DNA of 64,000 bases from positions 53,600,001 to 53,664,000 of the forward strand of contig CM065818.1 in NCBI GenBank assembly GCA_033398695.1, read 5' to 3'. The DNA is from Orobanche coerulescens (taxonomy: Eukaryota > Streptophyta > Magnoliopsida > Lamiales > Orobanchaceae). The notes under the pieces are model-generated. The model saw only the letters and a list, made by a program, of their open reading frames with translations. It made no database searches and had not been told where the DNA came from. The position numbers and the translations under genes were made by a program. The first letter of the stretch is position 1. Each line of letters starts with the position of its first letter. This document shows, piece by piece, positions 10,561-19,904 of the stretch.

Positions 10561-12534
10561 TGTTAGGAGTATGCCCCCGAATGCCACTCAGAGGATGTTA
10601 AAGTGAGGGCATTGTACTTGTTATAATGTAAATCATTATCAGAAGGCAATTGTATGTTTCTTTATTTACTAGTAGTCACTGGCATTCTAGACTCATATAT
10701 ATATATATATATAAACTAGTTCGTGTATTTGAGAGCAAAACATTACACTCCTTATTGGATAAGAGGACCCGCACTGGAAAGGTTTATAGCTCAAATACTT
10801 AATCGTTCGCAAGTTGATGAAACTTAATTGGGCGTTAAATTTATGTGAAGACTTGTATAACGTGTTCTTTGACTTGGGGAGTGCCTGTCTTCACTAATGG
10901 TTAGTGGGAACACACGCTATAGGTATGCTAATGAGATTAGTATACTCGAACCAACTCACCTTCGATTTGTCACACGGATTTCACTCCGGGACAGTCAATG
11001 ATGGATCGAAAGGTTGTGATAGGTATTCGTGAACCTTCGACTTGAAGATTTAGTGGGGATGTGTTTGTGACATTACGATTTTCATTAGAGTGGTTCGACC
11101 CAGAAAACCGGAAGGTGTGGGTCAACCTCGACGTGCATCTTGACGGGCAAGTAGCAGGTTCTATTAAATGCCAAGATAGGATTCTTTGTCTTGTAAGTGA
11201 ATGGGTATATGTGCTGTTAATGGCAGATTGGCCAAAGCATTGGAACTAGTTGTATTGGATACACGAGAGCGCAGTGATCTCGATTTGCATTAACTCATGC
11301 ATAACGTCAAGTAAAGATGGGGTTTTGACTGACTGTGACCCTATAACTTGATCGGGACATTTGGAAGAAGGGTTTATACGTATACTGGTATCACAACAGA
11401 AAGGTTTTGGAATGATCTCAATCATTCGTTCTCAGTTAGGTTATAGTGTAGTCCGCGGGACTGGCTAGGTGGTGCTATCACTCTTTGGTTCCTCCCATTG
11501 CTAACTGAGATGGACCTACCGAGTCGCGCATTAGGATAGACGATGGAATAAATCGAGCTTACTCTCTCTTTATATATTAAATATTAGATATATAATTTAT
11601 TGGACATTGAATGTCTAATTAATTATGAAACATTATGTGTCTAAATTGATTTATTGGATAAATTAATTTACGGCCTAATGAATTAAATGAATTACAGGGT
11701 GATTAATTTAATTCATAAATATAATTATTTCTTGGAGAAATTAATTATATTGTATTTGATATAATTAATTAATTGGATTAATTAATTCATATAAATACAT
11801 CGAAGCGGAACGGAGTTTATCTGATTGGACACACGAGAGTCTGAAATGAACCGAACTCCTCCGGATCTTCTAGATGACCACCCCCTCCCTTTATTATATT
11901 ACTTGGTCTTTGATTCCACCATATATGGTGGAAGACCAAAGACATAAACATATGATGAAGTAATATATTTGGAAAGATTTTGATATGAGGAAAAGTAGAA
12001 AACAAAATAAAAAGGATATTACCTCCTCATTGGAAAGGGTAGTCACGGCCAATACATCTCAAAGGAGAGGAGAGTGTTTTTGTTGTGTTCTTCATTTTCT
12101 TCTTCATATTCTTGGAGGAAATTGAGAGAGAAATTCATTTATACACTTAGACTGTGATAAATATAATTAGTAAGCTCCAACCACCCTGTTCTAGCCGTAT
12201 CCTTGGAGGACAACGAGGAGGGTGTTATTCCGGCCGACTTCCGGCGCGTGGCAAGTAGAGGCACGTCGTTTCGGTGCTCGGGATTTCAAAATCTTGACGA
12301 ATTGGATTCGTGGCGGAGATCACAAAAAGCTTGGCGAATCGGATTTTCGGAGGAGATCGAAAACTACAACCATTTAATCAAAGGACTACAAGAGTATGAT
12401 TTCGTATCTCCCTCTTATTTAGTTTTATATATTCATATATACATAGCGTGAAGCCATCCTCTTAGAGATTCGGATCAAATTTGATTCATATATTACTTAC
12501 GCTGCAGCTTCATTTTAGGCATCGAATCCCAACA
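10561..12534 (+). repeat. Copia-1 3' LTR
   Basis: About 1.97 kb, from TGTTAGGAGTATGCCC to ATCGAATCCCAACA; the ends form the short inverted repeat TGTTAGGA/TCCCAACA (one mismatch). It holds an AT microsatellite (about 10693-10713), an AATTAATT-rich inverted-repeat tract (about 11640-11790), a TATA box at about 11789-11797 (ATATAAATA) and a GC-richer segment (12200-12370) that gives chance open frames. The 5' LTR lies outside the window; TTGAT after 12534 would be one copy of its target duplication. Confidence 0.82.
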
Positions 12535-12689
12535 TTGATAACCCCTTAAATGGGGGAAATGCATTTTCTGCATTTCAGGTATACTTAGTTCGAGGAAGCA
12601 GTCACAGGGTCGGCATGGAAGATGACAAGTTATGATACTAATCAATCGGAGTCAGAGTTCTTTATATCATTGAGTTGTATTCCATTTCC
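12535..12689. other. Unassigned sequence between Copia-1 and RU-A
   Basis: Non-coding. No motif or repeat recognised. Confidence 0.5.
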
Positions 12690-13486
12690 GCTAATGTATA
12701 TTGACCCCTGCATGGATATATGATGTAATTTGTTAAGGTTGTATTACTCATGTCTTGTGTGTGACCTCATCCATCCATATATTTGTGTTTTCGATCTTTT
12801 TTATCTGTGTCGTTACATAGTTTGACTCCGGTCGGTCAACAATTAGGTAGTCTTATGGTATTTTTTTCTGGTAGATCTTTGTAAGAAGGGTCTAGGGCAT
12901 ATGACATTCCCATGTGATTTTTGGGGGTATTACACACTTAACACAATATGCATTGAGAGGCACTCTCATTTTAGACAATGTTTATCGATGATGGTGTCAG
13001 GGCTCTGCATGGTGTGGAGAAGGAATTGGATTTCCTTTGATACTCCACCCAAATTGATATAACTGGCATGCGGAAAGCACTGGATCTAGTAGTTGAGGCT
13101 TTGAAGTTGTCCTTACACCAAACTAACAAGCATTCAACAATTTACCCCTTCAATAAATATTATACTGGAGAAAGATACCAAGAAAGTCGGAGTTGCCAAA
13201 GAAACTATTGTAGCGCCCTACAACACACTCATGACAAACTGACAGAGCCTGACCATAAAATTAACAACATAACTACTTATGCCGGCAAACTACACATGAA
13301 GTGTAGAAGATTAAGGAAAAGACAGTCACCCTTGTACGCAAGATCCACGAGACTGTCTACTCCCTTGATAACCCCAAAAATGGGGTGAGAAGTTTGGGAA
13401 CAAGCTTGGGAAGCCACGAGGAAGTGGCGAGAGGAGAAGGAAAATGAGATAGAAGCAGTGCTTGAAGACATTGTCGCCCAAGCTAT
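12690..13486 (+). repeat. RU-A, first half: LTR tail plus unknown coding-like sequence
   Basis: Matches RU-B (29339 onward) with many substitutions. Positions 12823-12934 resemble the tail of the LARD1 LTR (GACTCCGGTCGGTCAAC ... GGTAGATC ... AAGGGTCTA ... GGGGGTATTACA), so this is the end of a related LTR. After 12934 there is no recognisable primer binding site but a decayed coding-like region (LHMKCRRLRK on one frame, ALDLVVEALKL on another), probably gag-like or coiled coil. I do not recognise the protein. The unit is cut at 13486 by Ath1 and resumes at 27069. Confidence 0.6.
13482..13486 (+). repeat. Target-site duplication of Ath1, left copy
   Basis: GCTAT, identical to 27069-27073. The RU-A sequence reads CAAGCTATCAGCC across the empty site, as RU-B does near 30137. 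Confidence 0.93.
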
Positions 13487-13652
13487 TGTTAGGCGTATTT
13501 TTATACGCTTATTTATCATTATTTTGTAATATTTTGGAGAATGAAATTGTCTAAATGAGCCTTTAATGCCTTAATTTTGTATGATTGACAGGAAATTGAA
13601 GTCCGGGAGCTAAAACGAAGCAAAACGGGCAAAAACGGCAAATCTGGACTAT

Positions 13653-13831
13653 GAGCCGCGGCACAAGGAAGCAGGGTCGCGGCACAGGAAGACACCCAGC
13701 CAAAGGCAGAGTAAACTGTACTCTGTGCCGCGGCACAGCCCAGGTGAGCCGCGGCACAGAAGAAATTAAAGACGCCCAGGCATCCAGCTGAAGGCCCTGT
13801 GCCGCGGCACAAGTTTAGTGCGCCGCGGCAC
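13653..13831 (+). repeat. Array of 6 palindromes, core GTGCCGCGGCAC, in Ath1 5' LTR
   Basis: Sites include 13653-13664 (GAGCCGCGGCAC), 13725-13736 (perfect GTGCCGCGGCAC) and 13820-13831. The eight-base core GCCGCGGC is conserved in most copies and outer bases vary. The array lies about 95 bp upstream of the TATA box, the same layout as in the chromovirus LTRs. Confidence 0.85.
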
Positions 13832-13926
13832 ACTTGGCGGTTTTTGGTTGTCCGCGCGAATTAGGGCCGTTTCGAAGCCAGTTTTCGACATATGGATACG
13901 GACGCGGTTTGGAGGATATGCTGAGC

Positions 13927-13935
13927 TATAAATAG
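13927..13935 (+). promoter_or_regulatory. Predicted TATA box of Ath1 5' LTR
   Basis: TATAAATAG within GAGCTATAAATAGGG, a near-consensus plant TATA box. The 3' LTR copy is at 26190-26198. Confidence 0.7.
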
Positions 13936-14814
13936 GGTTTAAGACCCTAATTAATTATCTTTGGATCTTTTAATCTTTTGGAGCTTAAGCTTGGAGACGG
14001 TAGAAGAAGAGGGAAGCAGAAGACTTCAAGGGCAGAGGGCGGAAGCTGAAGAACGGAGGAATCCGAGCTTCATCTGCGTTTGATTTTTATGCTTTCATTT
14101 ATCTATTCTGTATTTTCAATTATTAGTATGTCAGGCTAAAGCCCTAATCTAGGGTTTTGATGAAACCTATGTTTTGACGAATTTCTTGAGATTATCCAAT
14201 TAATTACCTTTTTATTGAGTTGTCCCAATTGTGTTTAATGCTTGCAATTATCTGGCCAATAGTTGTATTGATTTAATCATTCAATTCGAATCGGGGGAGG
14301 AGATTTGGTGAGGAACTATTGGTGAGGACCGTTTTATTCTGTGAGATAGGAATATACTCATAGGAACTACGTGGCCTTTGGGAGATTTTATGCTTTTCGC
14401 CTATTGACGAATTAATTCACCTAGGGATAGAGTGCGTTATTCGCCTTTAGATAAATCTATTGACCTCGGGAGAGGCGGTAGAATATATTAGCAATCTCCG
14501 CCTTCAATAAATTGGGAAAATTATTTATTACGGATAATCGAGAGTAAATTCGGATAAACTGAGGTGGATTCAGAATCCTAGACTTATTCATCATTTGATT
14601 TATTTTATTCAAGCCATCGTTTTCTACTAGTCTTTTAGTAATTCTTTTAGTTATTAATTGCAAAAACCCAAATTCGATTGTTCAAATAAAATTGGAGTAC
14701 ACAAAAATCGGTAGTTAGAGATTCAGTCCTCGTGGGAACGATACTCTACTTATCACTTTATTATTTGTAAACGATGACGTGCACTTGCGTGTAAGAAATA
14801 TCGCAACAGGTTTT

Positions 14815-14832
14815 TGGCGCCGTTGCCGGGGA
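14815..14832 (+). promoter_or_regulatory. Ath1 primer binding site, tRNA-Asp
   Basis: TGGCGCCGTTGCCGGGGA, a few bases after the 5' LTR, is the classic Athila/Tat primer site complementary to tRNA-Asp. Confidence 0.9.
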
Positions 14833-14950
14833 TTGAAATTTTCTAATATCGATTTAAATATTTCCAGTCTTAATTTGAACGTTTTATTTTTATTTTTGTG
14901 TATTTAATTTCGTTTATTTGTTTTTCCTTTCAGGAGCTTTCGTGTAGTGC

Positions 14951-17523
14951 ATGATAAAACTCGGTAACGAAGGCCTACTACCTTTGGATACCGAGCTCGA
15001 GCGCACTCTAAGAAGGAACAAGAAGGAGAAAAGAGAGTTGCAGACGACGGTCAACATGGCCGATAATATCGAAGTCCAAGGAGGAGATAACCAAGTGCGG
15101 CAAGTTCAACCGGAACTAGCTCTTCGAGATTATGCCATGCCGCAGATCAATGCTAATTTTTCGGGAATTCGGCGTCCCACTATCCAAGCCAATAATTTTG
15201 AGATCAAGCCCGCTATTATTCAGATGGTGCAGGCGAGCCAATTCTGTGGACTGCCGAATGACGACCCGAATGCCCATATTGCTTCTTTCCTTGAGATATG
15301 CGACACGTTCAAGACTAATGGTGTCACCGACGATGCCATCCGATTGAGGCTTTTCCCTTTCTCTTTGAGGGATAAAGCGAAATTTTGGTTAAATTCCTTA
15401 CCGCCGGGGTCGATTGCAACATGGGGGGGTTAGCGCAAGCCTTCCTTGCCAAATTCTTCCCACCTGCTAAGACGGCGAGGTTGAGAAACGAAATAACCAC
15501 CTTTGGTCAGTACGATATGGAATCGCTCCACGAGGCGTGGGAGCGATATAAAGATTTGCTACGAAGATGCCCTCATCACGGCATTCCTGATTGGCTTCAG
15601 ATTCAGACGTTCTATACTGGTTTGAGTGCTTCTACACGCACTCTCGTGGATGCGGCCACTGGTGGGGCCTTGATGGGAAAGTCTATGGCCGAGGCACACT
15701 CGCTTTTGGAAGCTATGGCCGCAAACGCATACCAATGGCCATCGGAAAGATTGACACCGAAGAGAGTCATGGAAGTTTCAAGTAATGATCCGATTTCCAC
15801 CTTGTCAGCTCAAGTCGCCGCTTTGACCCAACAGCTCCAAGCATTTTCGCACGCACCTTCCCCCGTTACCATAGAGACATGCAATTGGTGTAACGGATCA
15901 CACCCGAGCGCGGAGTGTCAAGTTGGAAACCCGTTCGAGCAACATCAGATGGAGCAGGCTCAATTCGTGGGAAATAGAAATCGGCAGAATAACCCATACT
16001 CCAACACTTATAATCCGGGGTGGCGCAATCATCCCAACTTTTCATGGAGAAACGGACAGAACTCAAACCAACCTCCGTTCGCTCAGAATCAACAGCAGCC
16101 CCCTCCCGCTCCCAAAGTGTCTCTCGAGGAAGCACTTGCAAAATTGGCGGCAAATACGAGTCAATTTATGACCCGTACTGAAGCAACATTGCAAAATAAT
16201 TCCGCTTCCATTCGGAACTTGGAGGTCCAGCTGGGCCAAATTGCTAATGTGTTGACAGCTCGCCCGGAGGGAGCATTGTCGAGTACAACAGAGACAAATC
16301 CTAGAGAGAGTCTAAACGCAATCAGCTTGAGAAGTGGGAAAGAGGTGCTGGATCAGCCCGAGCGGGGTGAAAAGAAGAAGGAAATTGAGGAAGAAAAGGA
16401 TTTAAAGCCAGAGGAGTCGCAAGATTTGAAACCTTCAATAACGTTGCCGGATAACCCGAAGACATGTATGTCTCCCGTCCCGTTTCCGCAGAGATTACAG
16501 CAAAGAAAGGCGGACAAACAATTTTCTAAGTTCCTTGACGTATTTAAAAAGCTTCACATTAACATTCCATTCGCCGACGCGTTGGAACAGATGCCGAGTT
16601 ACGTTAAGTTCATGAAAGAGATATTGTCGAAGAAAAGAAAACTCGAGGAGTTCGAAACTGTAGCCTTGACGGAGGAATGCAGCGCAATTCTTCAAAAGAA
16701 GCTCCCACCTAAATTGAAAGATCCGGGAAGCTTCAACATACCGTGCACCATGGGGAATCTTTCTTTTAATAAGGCACTATGCGATCTTGGTGCTAGTATC
16801 AACCTCATGCCTCTGTCGATTTTCAAACAGCTGGATATTGGGGAAGCCAAGCCAACAACAGTCTCCTTACAATTGGCGGATCGATCCATCAAATACCCAA
16901 GGGGAGTGATTGAGGACGTTTTAGTCAAAGTTGATAAGTTCATCTTTCCGGCCGATTTCATCGTACTCGACATGGAGGAAGATGAAGATATTACAATCAT
17001 CTTGGGACGACCATTTTTAGTGACTGGCCGAACCCTTATAGACGTGGAAAAAGGGGAGTTAACTCTGAGGGTCCAAGACGAGCAAGTTACTTTTCAAGTA
17101 TTCAAATCGTTTCCATGTCCCGGAAGTGTTGATAAAAGGTCACAAATTGAAAGTGTAAATGCCGTTGAAAGAGGAAAGCACCAAAAACATCGTCGGTGGG
17201 AAAATTCAGATTTTGTGTTAAATGGTCCAAGTCTTAAGAAGGATGTAGAACGAGTGGCGTTCCTCGAGCATGAGGACAAATCTGCTACAGTCTTGAGTGC
17301 GTTTGTGAAGGAGGAGAGTAAGCCGAAAGCCCAGCGGATAAATAGTCATGGAAAAACCGGGTGTTTCGGGAAGTTGTTCATGTCGAAACCTTTCCGCAAA
17401 CAACATTTGATGACCGAACCGAAGGTCGAATCGCTGACGACCAATGGTCATAATTTTAACAAATATATGAACAGTTCGATGAACGGGGCGGAAATCAAAT
17501 GGAGTTTGCGAAAAGCGAACTAA
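14951..17523 (+). pseudogene. Ath1 gag-protease, one frameshift
   Basis: Athila-type gag from ATG 14951. The first frame holds NANFSGIRRPTIQANNFEIK and the matrix/capsid start up to 15433; the second continues directly (LAQAFLAKFFPPAKTARLRN) to 17523. The switch is at a run of seven G (15423-15429), where one extra G would restore the frame. A CNWCNGSHPSAEC knuckle lies at about residue 165 of the second frame and the protease motif ALCDLGASINLMP at about 465, with IILGRPFLVTGRTLID after it. DLGAS in place of DTGAS is usual for this clade. The C-terminus (NGHNFNKYMNSS) may be a remnant of an integrase tail, suggesting RT-IN was deleted; uncertain. Confidence 0.9.
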
Positions 17524-17737
17524 TGTTTTCCAATAGGTCCGGCTGAAGACTATAAACTTAGCGCTTCTCGGGAGGCAACCCGAGTTCGTAGTTGTAGATT
17601 TTTGCGTTTCTTTATTTTTCTTGCATTCGTGATTCTTATTTTTCATCATTTTTGTGCTTCAATTTGCTTCTGCCTCTCGCTTTAACGTGTTCTTCTCAAA
17701 ATTCTGTGCAGGAAAGTCCCAGGGAAGAAACTGAAGT
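17524..17737 (+). other. Ath1 post-protease spacer with conserved hairpin
   Basis: Contains CTCGGG-AGGCAA-CCCGAG at 17567-17584, a 6-bp stem with a 6-base loop. From memory, a CTCGGGAGGCAACCCGAG block is common downstream of pol in Athila/Tat elements; its role is unknown. No open frame on the + strand. Confidence 0.55.
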
Positions 17738-17958
17738 GTGAGCTGCGGCACAAGTATTGTGAGCCGCGGGACACACAAAACGAAGGAGATGAGCTAAACA
17801 CACTGTACCTTGTGCCGCGGCACGGCATAAATGAGCCGTGGCACACTTGAGCACTGAGCCGCGGCACACGTAACGTGGCCTTTGCGCACACGACAAAACG
17901 AGCAAGCGAGTAAAAGGGATCTGCACTGTGCCGCGGCTCACTTTAGCCGCGGCTGCAC
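17738..17958 (+). repeat. Second, internal GCCGCGGC palindrome array in Ath1
   Basis: About seven sites between 17738 and 17958 (GAGCTGCGGCAC, GTGCCGCGGCAC, GAGCCGTGGCAC, GTGCCGCGGCTC and others) in the body of the element, outside the LTRs. They match the LTR motif but the surrounding sequence differs, so the motif and not the LTR is repeated. An AT-rich CTTATAATTC follows at about 17988 and a pyrimidine-rich tract at 18018-18050. This resembles an internal promoter placed ahead of the 3' ORF; that reading is inference. Confidence 0.75.
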
Positions 17959-18224
17959 ACTATGCGGAATCTGAAAGGTCGGGTAGCTTATAATTCTCAA
18001 TCGGCCGAACACCTGTGCACGTTTTCTTCTTCCCTTCTCTTTCCCTCCCGGTAGCGATTCGCCAAGCTTTCTTCCAATTTTTCTTGCGATTTCTTCTTGC
18101 ATTCTTCACAAAACCAAAAGGTATGTTCAAATCTTTAATCTCCACTTGTTTATGGTTTAGATTTGAAGTTGTTTATGCTTTGGATGGATTGAACATGTTA
18201 TTTTCCTTCAAAAAGTTTTAGGAT
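17959..18224 (+). other. Ath1 internal leader up to the LINE insertion
   Basis: Pyrimidine-rich leader (TTCTTCTTCCC, CTCTTTCCCTCCC) with no supported coding frame. It ends with the 15-bp LINE target duplication AAAAAGTTTTAGGAT at 18210-18224, repeated at 23360-23374. Confidence 0.6.
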
Positions 18225-18304
18225 GAGTTTTGTTTTGCGAACAGTAAATCTTCTCTCTCAATCTACTAGGGGCGAATCACACACACTAGTGGTGTAACTC
18301 GGCG

Positions 18305-19759
18305 ATGCCTCGTAAGAAGGCTAGAGGACGCGGCGAACCGTTGCAGAAGGCCGCTGCTGCCACCCAAGTGGTGGAGGGAGGAGCTGTGGCTGTGACGAAG
18401 AATAAGGGTTCTGTTTCCGACGATTCGAGTAAGGCGGATGTCGATTTGGGGCAGAATGTTGTACGCCCTAGAAAGAGAATTTATTTTGTTACTCCGGACA
18501 AATCGCCAGTGGGAATGGTTACTGGGAGTGATGGAACTCAATCCCCATTACCTGGTGGCACGATAATGGTGGGGGAAGACCCTGCTCCTAAATTGGGGGT
18601 TCAGTTACACACTCCACCATTGTTACCCGTTTCTGATTCGACTAGCTTGCAGAAGGCAAAGGATCTACCTAGGGATGAAATCCCTGCTCATATGATGGGA
18701 GTTCAATTAACCCCTCAGGGCAGTTCTGGGCGGGTATATACTGGGGATGAAGTTCCTGCTCAAAGAGAAGGAGAAGGCAATGGTTCACGGAAATCTGATC
18801 TGAAGCTGCCATGGGTCGATGTTATACGAAATAATCGGATTAGGATAAGAATTTTGCTATTCCTTTTATCTCTCCTACTGTTATTGATGGTGTAATGGAA
18901 GTTGTTATTACGAGGATGATGTGATCTCTGAAAAGCTGTTTTGGGCCAATACGCTTGTTATGTATAATTTGGGTGAAGACTGTCGATGAATGCGGTTAGT
19001 CAATTCATTGATAAGGTGTGGAAATTTTTGAGAATGCCGGGTATATTCTATAATGACGCGGGTTATTTCTTGTTGAAATTTGCTAGTAAAGAAGACATGG
19101 AGTTGGTCTTTGAAAAATGGCCCGTACACCATTTATAATATGCCTATGGTTTTGATACCTTGGACAATGGACTTTGTCTTTACAAAGGAGATGCTAAGAT
19201 TGGCTCACATTTGGATTCAATTACCACAATTGCCGTTGGGACTTTGGGGAAGTCAAAGTTTGGGAAAGATTGCAAGTGTGGTTGGAAGGCCAATATTCAT
19301 GGATGAATGTACGGCTAAGAAGTTACGGGTTTCTTATGCTCGGATACTTGTTGAAGTTGATATTACACAGCCTTTAGTACGGGAGGTGAAAGTTAAGAAT
19401 ATTCAAGGGGGATCGTATATGCAAGAGATTGTATATGAATGGGAACCTCCTACACAAACTAATGCTAAACTGGTGGGTAATATTCAAAGAACAAGGATCG
19501 TAAGAAAGCAGTGGAAGCGAGAAATGATGTACAAGGGCAACCAAAAGGAGGGAGAAAGGTCATAATGGGGATTGACTATCGATGTGCCCAGAGACAATCT
19601 GTAGGGATTACAAATACTAAAATGGAGGATATTACAAAGCGGCAAGCTGGAGCAACATCAGCTGAAGTGGCATCAGTGAGTGTGAATAAGGAGGCTGTTC
19701 AGAGGCTGGAAAAGACCAAAAAAGAGATGATGCAGAAAGTGGCTAAAGAGGTCTGGTGA
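18305..19759 (+). pseudogene. L1a ORF1 (DUF4283-like RNA-binding protein), frameshifted
   Basis: ATG at 18305 opens a basic N-terminus (MPRKKARGRGEPLQKA) and a low-complexity linker to 18895. After frame changes near 18840 and 19120 the DUF4283-like domain follows: SQFIDKVWKFLRMPGI, then RLAHIWIQLPQLPLGLW (about 19080-19565). In plant L1 elements this domain is normally followed by a CCHC knuckle after a YEW-PP motif; here YEWEPPTQTNAKLVG lacks the cysteines, so the knuckle appears lost. ORF1 proteins bind element RNA. Confidence 0.78.
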
Positions 19760-19904
19760 CATTAAATCGAAGAAAACGGGTGAGATTGGAAAACGAGAAA
19801 ATGGAAGCACATTTGCAGATCGGAACAAGTGGGTTAAGATTGGGTAATGCTTTTCAATCCTTACAGGTATGTGACTGCCTTGAAGGGGATGGGGAAGCAG
19901 TCCC

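Larger units (their letters stand above)
13487..14808 (+). repeat. Ath1 5' LTR
   Basis: TGTTAGGCGTATTTTTATAC to GAAATATCGCAACA. The first bases include the self-complementary GCGTATTTTTATACGC. A GTGCCGCGGCAC array (13653-13831) is followed by a TATA box at 13927. Strong similarity to 25771-27068, with few substitutions, implies a fairly young insertion compared with Tek1. Confidence 0.93.

Noticed and set aside
12203..12451. 82-codon open frame as a small gene
   Set aside because: Lies within the Copia-1 LTR, shows no domain, and is explained by a GC-richer LTR segment.
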